A stretch of DNA of 64,000 nt from Capra hircus. Taxonomy: Eukaryota; Chordata; Mammalia; Artiodactyla; Bovidae. Location: positions 74,338,458-74,402,457 of the forward strand of contig NC_030823.1 in NCBI RefSeq assembly GCF_001704415.2, given 5' to 3'. Both the position numbers and the translations under genes were made by a program. The notes beneath the pieces were generated by a model. That model did no database searches and was not told the DNA's origin. It saw only the letters and a list, made by a program, of their open reading frames with translations. Below, piece by piece: positions 33,250 through 44,743 of the stretch. Numbering within the stretch: position 1 is the stretch's first letter; each line of letters opens with the position of its first letter.

Positions 33250-34475
33250 CATACAATGGCCTATAACCATTTGAGAGCTGATCTGCAACAGAACGAAATT
33301 CAACATAATAAAGACCACTTATTTAAAAAATAAAAAAACGTAGATAACATCAGACTCAATAGTGAAATACTGAATTTATTTTCCTTAAGTCAGGAGCCAT
33401 ACTGGATGTTCATATTTGTCACTTCAATCAATACGACAAAATATTTTAACTTATTTTTCTTGCTTAGTGAGAGCAGTGGTAAGAGAAAAAAATAAAAATC
33501 ATCCAAACTGAGAAAGAAGAAATAAAACTCTCTCTGTTCCAGATTATATAATCTTTTAAATGGAAAACTCTAAAGATTATGCATGCTCACACACCAAAAC
33601 ACACACACACACATACACACATATACAGGAACCTATTAAATAGAATGAATAAATTAATTCAACAAAGTCAGAGGTTACAAAATCAACAAAGATCAGCCGC
33701 ATTTCTACACACTACCGATGAACCATCTAAAGAGAAAATTTAAAAAACCAGCTCCACACAAACACACAGTAGCAGCAAAGAGGATAAAGAATTTAGGATT
33801 AAACATTAACTAACAGAGTGAAAGACTTGCTCCCTGAAAACCACAAAGCACTGCATAAAGAAATTGAAGGAGACGTAAGAAAATGAAAGGACATCCTGCA
33901 GTCATGGACTGAAAGATAATACTGTTAAGACGTCAATACCACACAAAGCAATCCACAGATTAAATGCAGCCATTTGACTCTATTGAAAATGTGTTGTGCA
34001 AAATAGACAAATTAAACTGAATATGGTATCTGAAGGGAGTAATTTTAACAAAGAAATGGAAAGTTGAGAGGACTCACATTTCCCAATTCCAAAACTTACT
34101 AAAAAGCTACAATAAGGATATACTGTACACCACAGGGAAATATAGCTATTATTTTGTAATAGCTTTACCTGGAGTTAAACTTTAAAAATATTGAATCTCT
34201 ATGTTTGGAAATAATAGAATATGGCAAAACAACTATATTTCTATTAAAAAAATAACAGAAGAGCAGAGAGACCAGAAATAAACTTTCACTTATATGGTCA
34301 AATGATTGTTCACACGGGTTCTAAGAACATTTAATGGGGAGTGAACAATCTTTTCAACAAATGATTTTTGGAAAATTGGATATCCATATGCAAAAGAATT
34401 TTGATGCCTACCCTACACCATACACAAAAATTAATTTAAAAGATCAGGAACTAAACTTAAGGCCTAAGGAAGTTG
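33250..34475 (+). mobile_element. L1 ORF2 remnant
   Basis: Degenerate L1 reverse-transcriptase region (ATAACATCAGACTCAATAG, AAATTGAAGGAGACGTAAG, GTTAAGACGTCAATACCAC) with many frame breaks. A short CA-rich microsatellite lies at 33597-33622. Confidence 0.85.
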
Positions 34476-35032
34476 TTAAGTCAGTGGAGTAGAAAGACTC
34501 TGAGTTTGCACCCTTCCTTGGGCACATGAACATCACCACTATTTACAGAACAAGGGATGAGAATGACCTGAAAACTAGCATAAATGATTTTCTGCAACCA
34601 GAGATATAAAGAAGGAACCAACATGAGACAGGAAGGAAGACCAGAGACATGGCACAAACAAGACCCGTAACAGCAGGAAGGTGACCCACAAACTAGGAGG
34701 ATCATTGCAATCACACAAGTTCTCCCCAGGGAAGGAGGGCTCTGAGATTCACATCAGATTCCCCAGCGCAGGGGCCCTGCACCAGGCGACAAGCTCCTGG
34801 AATGCTGGGCTTTGAAAGCCAACATGGCATATTTTGGGGAAATCCAAGGGGCTGTAGGAAAAAAAACTCTGCTCTTAAGGGGCACAGACAAAATGTCACA
34901 CACTTTTGAGACCCAGTGCAGAAGCAGTAATTTGAAAGGAGTTTTGGTCAGATTCACTTGCTCATCTTGGAGAGGCGGAGGACAACGTGGACTCACTCTG
35001 TGGACAGAGATTCTGGCAGTAGCCACTGGTGG

Positions 35033-35314
35033 GCTGCTGCTGCTGCTGCTAAGTTGCTTCAGTCGTGTACAACTCTGTGCGAACCCAGAGACAGCAGCCT
35101 ACCAGGCTCCTCTGTCCCTGGGATTCTCCAGGGAAGAACACTGGAGTGGGTTGCCATTTCCTTCTCCAATGCATGAAACTGAAAAGTGAAAGTGAAGTCA
35201 CTCAGTCGTGTCCGACTCTTCGCGACCCCCTGGACTGCAGCCCACCAGGCTCCTCCGTCCATGGGATTTTCAAGGCAAGAGTACTGGAGTGGGGTGCCAT
35301 TGCCTTCTCCACAA
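35033..35314 (-). mobile_element. Bov-A2 SINE (dimer)
   Basis: Reverse dimer with a (GCT)n end at 35035-35050, two CAGTCGTGT blocks and the linker GAAAAGTGAAAGTGAAGTC. Confidence 0.94.
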
Positions 35315-36072
35315 CTGGTAGGAGTGCATACCAAAAGGAGTCTGGGGCTGGCAAGTGGCATTTTGGAATCCTCCCTCTAGCTTATTAGCACCATGATATG
35401 ACCTTGCCCCCAAGCAGGTGGGCACAAGTTCTGGAACACTCCAGGCCCAGCAGTTATTGGAGTGGGGACAGAGCCTGATCCACAAGCAGGCTGATTGCCT
35501 TAAATCCCCTCATCCTCCAGCTGCCTGGACCCATCCTTGTCCAATAGAAGGCCCACTACACCGCAACCAGACCCCAGCACCCGGCTCTGCTCACCAGTGG
35601 GCCGACATCAGCCCCAGAAACCCACGGGCCCAGGCCCAGCAGTCAGATTTCAGCTCCAGGAACAATGGGCCCCTCAACCAGCCTCCCCAAGGGCAGACCC
35701 CATCCACCTGTGGGCCAACACCACCTCCAGGACCCCCTGGACACTACGATCAGCCAAGTCAGGAAATGACCTTGCCTGCCAGCAGGGTGACAGCAGCCTT
35801 AGGATCCCTCAGGCCATGGCTCCACGTACCAGTAGGCCAACACTTGCTCTGGGACCACAGCCGGCTTCCCCAGGACCCAGCTCTACCAACCAGCGGGTCA
35901 GTACGAGTCATCCTAGCAGTACGCATTTATAACCACAGTAAGTAGCTAAAGGATGAAAAAAAACAAAAAGTTTTAAAATACGATGATACAAACATTAAAT
36001 GTGGTGGTATGGAGTAAAAGTGCTGAGTTGTTAGAATGTGTACAAAATAGAGATTAGCGACTTAAAATAATC

Positions 36073-36077
<5 letters not shown>

Positions 36078-36104
<27 letters not shown>
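36078..36104. repeat. (AT)n microsatellite
   Basis: A pure AT run of about 13 units. Confidence 0.95.
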
Positions 36105-36108
<4 letters not shown>

Positions 36109-36164
36109 TGCTACGTATAAACCTCATGAGAAGGACAAAACTCTAAAACAGATATACCCATAAG

Positions 36165-37251
36165 AAAGAGTAAGGAGTCCAACATAACAATAAAGATAAT
36201 CATTAAACCACAAGTGAAGAGAGGAAAAGAAGAAAGGAGCAAAAATGAACCACGAACTCAAGAGCTAAAATTACGAAACTCTTAGAGAACACAGAGGACA
36301 GCTTCAGGATGTGGGGTCTGGCAGTGATTTCTCGGATGTGTCACCAAAAGCGCAGACACACCGGGTTTCATCAAAACCGAACACAAGCTGTTTACAAAGG
36401 GACACTGTCATCAGAGAGCGAGCAGGCCACAGAATGGGAGGGAACTGCATTACATATCTGATAAGGGGTTAACCTTCAACATATATTATGAGCTTTTAAA
36501 AATAGAAAAAAATTAAATTAAAAAATGGGCAAAGGACTTAAACAGATATTTCTCCAAAGAAGAGACACATAAGACCAATAATATGCACATGAAAAGATGA
36601 TCAATCACTAATAATTGTAGAAATGCAAAGAAAAACCACAATGAGATAGTACTTCACATATACTGGTATGGCTTTTATCAAAAAAAAAAAAAAGGAAAAA
36701 AAGAAAGACAAGTGCTGGCAAAAAGATTGAGAAATTGAAACTTTTGTACATCACTGGAGGGAATGTAACATTGTGTAGCCACTGCGGAAGATTTTCTGGT
36801 TGTTCCTCAAAAATAAATAAATAAACATAGTAATACTATGAAGAAAAAGTGAAAGTGTTATTTACTCAGTCATGTCAGACTTTTTGCCATCCCTGGATGG
36901 TAGCCCACAAGACTCCTCGGTCCATGGAATTCGCCAGGCAAGAATACTGGAGTGGGTATCCATTTCCTGCTTTAGGGGATCTTCCTTACCCAGGGCTCAA
37001 ACCTGGGTCTCCTACATTGCAGGCAGACTCTTTACCATCTAAACCATCAGAGAAGCCCAACGTACTATTATATAACACAGCAATTCTATTCCTAAGTATA
37101 TAACTAACAAAATTAAAAATAGGGACTCAGATAGCTGAATGCCACTGTTCAGAGTAGCGTTATTCAGAATAGCCAAGAGGTGGGAAAAAACCAAGGGTCT
37201 TTCAACAAATGAGTGAATTAAGGAATTGCGGTTTATATGAAGAGATATTCA
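36165..37251 (+). mobile_element. L1 ORF2 3' part, split by Bov-tA
   Basis: Degenerate ORF2 text (AAAAATGGGCAAAGGACTTA, CAGATATTTCTCCAAAGAAG, TGGCTTTTATCAAAA) reaches the ORF2 end near 37240, where a BovB is inserted. Confidence 0.88.
36850..37058 (-). mobile_element. Bov-tA SINE
   Basis: Reverse tRNA-derived SINE; head ...CATCTAAACCATCAGAGAAGCCC at its far end. TACTAT occurs on both sides in the L1. Confidence 0.92.
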
Positions 37252-37785
37252 GTTCAGTTCAGTTCAGTTGCTCAGTCGTGTCCGACTCTTTGTGACCCCA
37301 TGGACTGCAGCACGCCAGGCTTCCCTGTCCATCACCAACTCCTGGAGCTTACACAAATTCACGTCCATTGAGTCGGTGATGCCATCCAACCAGCTCATCC
37401 GCTGTTGTCCCCTTCTCCCACTTTCAATCTTTCCAAGCATCAGGGTCTTTTCCAATGAGTCAGTTCCTCACATCAGGTGGCCAACGTACTGGAGTTTCTG
37501 CTTCAGCATCAGTCCTTCCAATGAATATTCAGGACTGATTTCCTTTAGGATGGACTGGTTGGATCTCCTTGCTGTCCAAGGGACCCTCAAGAGTCTTCCC
37601 CAACACCATAGTTCAAAAGCATCAATTCTTCGGCACTCAGCTTTCTTTACAGTCCAACTCTCACATCCATACATGACTACTGGAAAAACCATAGCCTTGA
37701 CTAGATGGACCTTTGTTGGCAAAATAATGTCTCTGCTTTTTAATATGCTGTCTAGATTGGTCATGACTTTTCTTCCAAAGAGCAG
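37252..37785 (-). mobile_element. BovB LINE 3' end (first of a tandem pair)
   Basis: Tail (TTCAG)n and the C-terminal ORF2 frame 37468-37764 (98 codons). It ends at CTTCCAAAGAGC, where the tail of a second BovB begins. Confidence 0.94.
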
Positions 37786-38871
37786 TTCAGTTCAGTCCAG
37801 TCGCTCAGTCGTGTCTGACTCTTTGCGACCTCATGAATTGCAGCACACCAGGCCTCCCTGTCCATCACCAAATCCCAGAGTTCACTCAGACTCACGTCCA
37901 TCGAGTCACTGATGCCATCCAGCCATCTCATCCTCTGTCGTCCCCTTCTCCTTCTGCCCCCAATCCCTCCCAGCATCAGAGTCTTTTCCAATGAGCCAAC
38001 TCTTCGCATGAGGTGGCCAAAGTACTGGAGTTTCAGCTTTAGCATCATTCCTTCCACAGAAATCTCAGGGCTGATCTCCTTCAGAATGGACTGGTTGGAT
38101 CTCCTTGCAGTCCAAGGGACTCTCAAGAGTCTTCTCCAACATCACAGTTCAAAAGCATCAATTCTTCGGTGCTCAGCCTTCTTCACAGTCCAACTCTCAC
38201 ATCCATACATGACCACAGGAAAAACCACAGCCTTGACTAGACGGACCTTAGTCGGCAAAGTCATGTCTCTGCTTTTGAATATGCTATCTAGGTTGGTCAT
38301 AACTTTCCTTCCAAGGAGTAAGCATCTTTTCATTTCATGGCTGCAGTCACCATCTGCAGTGATTTTGGACCCCACTAAAAATAAAGTCTGTCACTGCTTC
38401 CACTGTTTCCCCATCTATTTGCCATGAAGTGATGGGACCAGGTGCCATGATATTAGTTTTCTGAATTATGAGTTTTAAGCCAACTTTTTCACTCTCCTCT
38501 TTCAATTGCATCAAGATGCTCTTTAGTTCTTCTTTGTTTTCTATCATAAGTGTGGTGTCATCTGCATATCTGAGGTTATTGATATTTCTCCCAGCAATCT
38601 TGATTCTAGCTTGTGCTTCATCTAGTCCAGCGTTTCTCATGATGTACTCTGCACCTAAGTTAAATAAACAGGGTGACAATATACAGTCTTGATGTACTCC
38701 TTTCCCGATTTGGAATCAGTCTATTGTTCCATGTCCAGTTCTAAATGTTGCTTCTTGAACTACATACAGATTTCTCAGGAGGCAGGTCAGGTGGTCTGGT
38801 ATTCCCATCTCTTTAAGAATTGTCCACAGTTTGTTGTGATCCACACAGTCAAAGGCTTTGGCATAGTCAAA
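37786..38871 (-). mobile_element. BovB LINE, RT domain to tail (second of the pair)
   Basis: Starts with its own (TTCAG)n tail directly against the first copy and extends to the RT motif A region (FDYAKAFDCVDHNKLW). Motif C is YADD (frame 38347-38679). Its 5' end is joined to L1 sequence at about 38871. Confidence 0.94.
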
Positions 38872-39315
38872 GGGTCTTCCAACAAATGAATGAATTAAGA
38901 AATTGCAGTAAATATGAAGACATATTACCAAGTCATCAGTGAAATAAAGTTCTGATACATGCTGCAAGGTGGATGAACCTTGAAAACAGTATGCTAAGTG
39001 AAATAATCCAGAAGCTTTGGATTTGACATAGTCCAGAAGCTTTTGGACTTGACCAGAGTCCAGAAGCTTTTTTGGATTTGACATGATCCAGAAGCTTTTT
39101 TGGATTTGACATGATCCAGAAGCTTTTTTGGATTTGACATGATCCAGAAGCTTTGCTTTGGCATAGTCAAAGGGTCTTCCAACAAATGAATGAATTAAGG
39201 AATTGTGGTATATATGAAGACATATTACCAAGTCATCAGTGAAATAAAGTCCTGATACATGTTACAAGGTGGATGAACCTTGAAAACAGTACGATAAGTG
39301 AAATAATCCAGAAGT
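38857..39315. repeat. 301-bp tandem duplication containing a BovB/L1 junction
   Basis: The segment from TTTGGCATAGTCAAAGGGTC to AAATAATCCAGAAG occurs at about 38857-39015 and again at about 39158-39316. Both copies begin inside BovB and run into L1, so the duplication happened after BovB inserted. The region between holds the 28-bp minisatellite. Confidence 0.88.
39011..39150. repeat. 28-bp minisatellite
   Basis: GAAGC(T)n GGA(T/C)TTGAC... units start at 39011, 39036, 39063, 39091, 39119 and 39147. Spacings are 25, 27, 28, 28 and 28 bp, so the later units are the most regular and the earlier ones diverged. Confidence 0.93.
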
Positions 39316-40020
39316 GATCCAAGTCTATGCGGTATGTAGAACAGTCAAATTAATCAACACAGAAAATAGGTAGTGGTTAGCATGGCTGAGAGGAGGGAGA
39401 ATGGAGAGTTATTGTTTCATAGGTATAATGTTCATTTTGAGGTGATTAAAGGTTTTATAGATGGTAGTAATGGCTGCACAAACATGTGAATATACTTAAT
39501 GCCACTGAAATGTACAATTAAATTAGCTAAAATTGTCAGGTAAATAAAATAGAAGTTGGCCTAGAAGAATTAGCACAGGGAGTAGCCTGAGCATCTGAAA
39601 AGGAAGTGTTCCACCAGATGTTGAAACATATCATCATTCTGTAATCAGAGTATTGATTTGGTGCTGGAGCAGGAATGGGAAAATTCAAGGGAACAGAAAG
39701 ATCAGATCACGTATGAATTTAATGTGTGATAAAAACTGGTAGTTCAACAAAGCTGGAAAGAGAAGGACTTACTCAACAAGTGGAGCTACTTCTCACTGGA
39801 TGAAAGTAAGTGGAGTCAAGAGAAAGCCAAGCGCACTTCAGATACCCTAAAGAAAGCGAGATGAATCAATGATTTGGTGCAGTCACAAAAACACTATGAT
39901 GGCAACGTTTATATAATTTCAGCATGGAGAAGACCTGAAGCTTTTATAAGAAAAACACAACACTCTTGGCCATTAGGGAAAACATCAACACATCCAACTT
40001 CCTATTAATATAAATATTCT
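39316..40020 (+). mobile_element. Old L1 3' end continuing from the duplication, then unassigned DNA
   Basis: Up to about 39545 the text is L1 3' UTR-like (TAGTGGTTAGCATGGCTGAG, AATGCCACTGAAATGTACAA). From there to 40020 I recognise nothing. Confidence 0.6.
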
Positions 40021-40555
40021 GTAAATTTAAATGACCACTGATAGAAAAGTCAGGCGAAATATGGTACATATTAATTACTCAGCCATTAAAAAGAATACAT
40101 TTGAATAAGTTCTAATGAGGTGGATGAAACTGGAGCCAATTATACAGAGTGAAGTAAGCCAGAAAGAAAAACACCAATACAGTATACTAACGCATATATA
40201 TGGAATTTAGAAAGATGGTAATGAGAACCCTGTATGCGAGACAGCAAAAGAGACACAGATGTATAGAGCAGTCTTTTGGACTCTGTAGGAGAGGGAGAGG
40301 GTGGGATGATTTGGGAGAATGGCAATGAAACATGTATAATATATAAGAAACGAATCGCCAGTCTAGGTTCGATGCAGGATACGGGATGCTTGGGGCTGGT
40401 GCACAGGGATGACCCAGAGGGATGGTATGGGGAGGGAGGTGGGAGGGGGTTCAGGATTGGGAACACGTGTACACCCGTGGTGGATTCATGTTAATGTATG
40501 GCAAAACCAATACAATATTGTAAAGTAAAATAAAGTAAAACTAAATAAAAAAACA
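40021..40555 (+). mobile_element. Ruminant L1 3' end
   Basis: ORF2 end (GAGGTGGATGAAACTGGAGC, GTAAGCCAGAAAGAAAAACA) followed by the G-rich 3' UTR and poly(A). Closely related to the copies at 17.75, 44.3 and 63 kb. Confidence 0.95.
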
Positions 40556-40911
40556 ATATGTGAATCACATTAAAAAAATTAAAAAGAGGCATTGTTTCCA
40601 AAAATAAATAAATAAATAAAATCATATAAAAAGATAGGAATAAATCTAACTGCAGCTCCAATTAAAGACGTTAAGTGGAAAAAGTGCAAGTTTCAGAAAA
40701 ATATGAACAGCATGATGACATTTTTGGATAAGAATAAAGCCAAATATGTAAACCTACAAAAATAAGAATGTTTACACATAGAAGCAGATTAAAAAGACTC
40801 CCTAAACTATAAAGATATTAACTTAAATAATTAGATAAGAGAAAAAAGTGGACACCCAATCTTTTCACTATGTATGCTTTTGTAATCTCTGAAATTTTCA
40901 AAATTCATATA
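40556..40911. other. CD46-like intron DNA, nothing recognised
   Basis: A-rich, partly low-complexity (AAATA)n near 40605. No exon found. Confidence 0.4.
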
Positions 40912-41130
40912 AGTATGTGTGCATGTTCAGGCACTCAGTCATATAAAGCTCTTTGCTGCCCTAAGGACCATAGCCCGCCAGGTTTCTCTGTCCATGGGAT
41001 TTTCCAGGCAAGAACAGTGGCATGGGATGCCATGTCCTTCTCCAGGGGATCTTCCCGACCCAGGGATTGAGCTCACATCTCCTGCAGTGGCAGGTGGATT
41101 CTTTACTGCTGGGAGCCAACTGGGAGCCCC
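40912..41130 (-). mobile_element. Bov-tA SINE
   Basis: Reverse tRNA-derived SINE with diverged head near 41100-41125. Confidence 0.88.
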
Positions 41131-41342
41131 TCAGATTAGTATACTAAAATAGTTAAAAGCTATAGAAAGCAATCAATTTTTAATAGTGTAAAATCTTCAA
41201 AGAAAACTGACTTTAAATAACGACAAACTAGAGAAAAATTCTGCTTCCTGATAAAAGGATTTTAACTTATAATGAGCTTTGTTAAATCAACATGAAAAAT
41301 ATTTCAGAAATCACATAGAAAAGTAAACAAAAGACCAATATC

Positions 41343-43780
41343 AGTTCAGTTCAGTTCAGCCACTCAGTCATGTCCGACTGTTTACGACCCCATGAATCGC
41401 AGCACGCCAGGCCTCCTTGTCCATCACCAACTCCCGGAGTTCACTCAGACTCACGTCCATCGAGTCAGTGATGCCATCCAGCCATCTCATCCTCTGTCGT
41501 CCCCTTCTCCTCCTGCCCCCAATCCCTCCCAGCATCAGAGTCTTTTCCAATGAGTCAACTCTTTGCATGAGGTGGCCAAAGTATTAGAGTTTCAGCTTCA
41601 GCATCATTCCTTCCAAAGAACACCCAGGACTGATCTCCTTCAGAATGGACCAGTTGCATCTCCTTGCAGTCCAAGGGACTCTCAGGAGTCTTCTCCAACA
41701 CCACAGTTCAAAAGCATCAATTCTTCGGCGCTCAGCTTTCTTCACAGTCCAACTCTCACATCCATACATGACCACAGGAAAAACCATAGCCTTGACTAGA
41801 TGGACCTTAGTCGGTAGAGTAATGTCTCTGTTTTACAATATGCTATCTAGGTTGGTCATAACTTTCCTTCCAAGGAGTAAGCGTGTTTTAATTTCATGGC
41901 TGCAGTCACCATCTGCAGTGATTTTGGAGCCCCCCCAAAATAAAGTCTGTCACTGTTTCCACTGTTTCCCCATCTATTTCCTACGAAGTGATGGGACCAG
42001 AGCCATGATCTTCGTTTTCTGAATGTTGAGCTTGAAGCCAACTTTTTCCCTCTCCTCTTTCACTTTCATCAAGAGGCTTTTTAGTTCCTCTTCACTTTCT
42101 GCCATAAGGGTGGTGTCATCTGCATATCTGAGGTTATTGATATTTCTCCTGGCAATCTTGATTCCAGCTTGTGCTTCTTCCAGCCCAGCGTTTCTCATGA
42201 TGTACTCTGCATATAAGTTAAATAAACAGGGTGACAATGTACAGCCTTGGAGTACTTCTTTTCCTATTTGGAACCAGTCTGTTGTTCCATGTCCAGTTCT
42301 AACTGTTGCTTCCTGACCTGCATATAGGTTTCTCAAGAGGCAGGTCAGGTGCTCTGGTATTCCCATCTCTTTCAGAATTTTCCATAGTTTATTGTGAACC
42401 ACACAGTCAAAGGGTTGGCATAGTCAATAAAGCAGAAATAGATGTTTTTCTGGAACTCTCTTGCTTTTTCCATGATCCAGAGGATGTTGGCAATTTGATC
42501 TCTGGTTCCTCTGCCTCTTCTAAAACCAGCTTGAACATCTGGAAGTTCACAGTTCACATATTGCTGAAGCCTGGCTTGGAGACTTTTGAGCATTACTTTA
42601 CTAGCGTGTGAAATGAGTGCAATTGTGCGGTAGTTTGAGCATTCTTTGGCATTGCCTTTCTTTGGGATTGGAATGAAAACTGAACATTTCCAGTCCTGTG
42701 GCCACTGCTGAGTTTTCCAAATTTGCTGACATATTGACTGCAGCACGTTCACAGCATCATCTTTCAGGATTTGAAATAGCTCAACTGGAATTCCATCACC
42801 TCCACTAGCTTTGTTCGTAGTGATGCTTCCTAAGGCCCACTTGACTTCACATTCCTAGGTGTCTGGCTCTAGGTGAGTGATCACATCATCGTGATTATCT
42901 GGGTCATGAAGATCTTTTTTGTACAGTTCTTCTGTGTATTCTTGCCACCTCTTCTTAATATCCTCTGCTTCTGTTAGGTCCATACCATTTCTGTCCTTTA
43001 TCAAGCCCATCTTTGCATGAAATGTTCCCTTGGTATCTCTCATTTTCTTGAAGAGATCTCTAGTCTTTCTGATTCTGTTGTTTTCCTCTATTTCTTTGCA
43101 TTGATCACTGAGGAAGGCTTTCTTATCTCTTCTTGCTATTCTTTGGAACTGTGTATTCAGATGTTTATATCTTTCCTTTTCTCCTTTGCTTTTCAATTCT
43201 CTTCATTTCACAGCTATTTGTAAGGCCTCCCCAGACAGCCATTTTGCTTTTTTGCATTTCTTTTCCATGAGGATGGTCTCTCCTGTACAATGTCATGAAC
43301 CTCTGTCCATTGTTCATCAGGCACTCTATCTATCAGATCTAGGCCCTTAAATCTATTTCTCACTTCCAATGTATAATCATAAGGGATTTGATTTAAGTCG
43401 TACCTGAATGGTCTAGAAGTTTTCCCTACTTTCTTCAATTTGAGTCTGAATTTGGTAATAAGTAGTTCATGATCTGAGCCACAGTCAGCTCCTGGTCTTG
43501 TTTTTGTTGACTATATAGAGCTTCTCCATCTTTGGCTGCAAAGAATATAATCAATCTGATTTCAGTGTTGACCATCTGGTGATGTCCATGTGTAGAGTCT
43601 TCTCTTGTGTTGTTGGAAGAGGGTGTTTGTTATGACCAGTGCATTTTCTTGGCATTAGTCTTTGTCCTGCTTCATTCCGTATTCCAAGGCCAAATTGCCT
43701 GTTACTCCAGGTGTTTCTTGACTTCCTACTTTTGCATTCCAGTCCCCTATAATGGAAAGGACATTACTTTTCACCCATCA
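41343..43780 (-). mobile_element. BovB LINE, 2.4 kb, endonuclease C-terminus to tail
   Basis: The longest minus-strand BovB. It has the (TTCAG)n tail, C-terminal pieces, RT palm frame 41974-42402 with YADD, finger frame 42372-42752, linker frame 42855-43196 and a stretch of the endonuclease end (43214-43780, MKKVGKTSRPFRYDLNQIPY). Frames are shifted at the joins, and motif A is damaged (AKAFD is reduced to ANPLT by an indel at about 42412). Confidence 0.95.
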
Positions 43781-44289
43781 TCTTATTAAGTTCTAAACAA
43801 TGTTAGTAAGATAAAGAGGCACTGGATTTGTAGGACTTGACTCTGGAGCTGTAGTTGTTTGATGGCCTGGGAAAATTAATTTTGATTCAATTCACCAGTC
43901 TTGTCAACACAGAACTGTAGAATTAACTTTGATTATTTTCATTTTTGAAGAAAATTATTTCTCAAAATGAATTACTTCTCAGAATGAAAATATACATACT
44001 TTCCAAACTATGGTATTCTATTCCTGGGAAGTTACCCTAAACACACATTTATACAAGTACCTTAGAATATATGCATAGGAATATGCACCATGGTTCTGTA
44101 TTACAGAGTGGAAACCCTGGAAATTAACAGATAATAAACCATAGAAATTATGTGTTCAGAATAAGTTTACAAATCTTAAAAAAATACCATCCACATAGTA
44201 TCATATTACATAATTTGTATTCTTAGTTTGTCACTTCATATTTGCCCCAATTTTTTCACATTCACATAATTAGATCTATCTTATTAACA
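43781..44289. other. CD46-like intron DNA, nothing recognised
   Basis: AT-rich with some L1-like phrasing near 43990-44130; no exon found. Confidence 0.4.
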
Positions 44290-44301
44290 TTATATGTCTC
44301 T

Positions 44302-44731
44302 TTTTTTAATTTAATTTAATTTTTTTAATTTTTATTTTTACTTTATTTTACTTTACAATACTGTATTGGTTTTGCCATACATTGACATGAATCCACCACC
44401 AGTGTACGTGCGTTCCCAAACATGAACCCCCCTCCCACCTCCCTCCCCACAACATCCCTCCGGGTCATCCCCGTGCACCAGCCCCAAGCATGCTGTATCC
44501 TGCATGGGACATAGACTGGCGATTCGATTCTTACATGAAAGTTTACAAGTTTCAATGCCATTCTCCCAAATCATCCCACCCTCTCCCTCTCCCTCTGAGT
44601 CCAAAAGTCTGCTATACACATCTGTGTCTTTTTTCCTGTCTTGCATACAGGGTCATCATTGCCATCTTTCTAAATTCCATATATATGTATTAGTATACTG
44701 TATTGGTGTTTTTCTTTCTGGCTTACTTCAC
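44302..44731 (-). mobile_element. Ruminant L1 3' end with target-site duplication
   Basis: Reverse L1 3' end starting with its T-rich tail. The 12-bp duplication TTATATGTCTCT flanks it at 44290-44301 and 44732-44743. Confidence 0.96.
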
Positions 44732-44743
44732 TTATATGTCTCT

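Larger units (their letters stand above)
34480..36160 (+). mobile_element. L1 5' UTR (GC-rich), split by Bov-A2
   Basis: Homologous to the reverse complement of 13740-14650. The segment 35420-35930 is Pro/Gln-rich in translation because of loosely repeated CAG(T/C)GGGCCAACA-type units, so the 175-aa and 131-aa frames there are not genes. ORF2-like L1 sequence follows from about 36160, implying that ORF1 and most of ORF2 were lost. Confidence 0.65.

Noticed and set aside
35418..35945. Pro/Gln-rich frames of 175 and 131 aa
   Set aside because: They lie in repeated GC-rich L1 5' UTR-like sequence and are composition shadows.
39011..39150. Regularly spaced 28-bp repeats resembling a CRISPR array
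   Set aside because: Units are contiguous without spacers, sit in mammalian LINE DNA, and are explained as a minisatellite.
38716..39231. 171-aa minus-strand frame with repeated SNPKKLLD-type units
   Set aside because: It is the translation of the 28-bp minisatellite fused to BovB, not a repeat protein.
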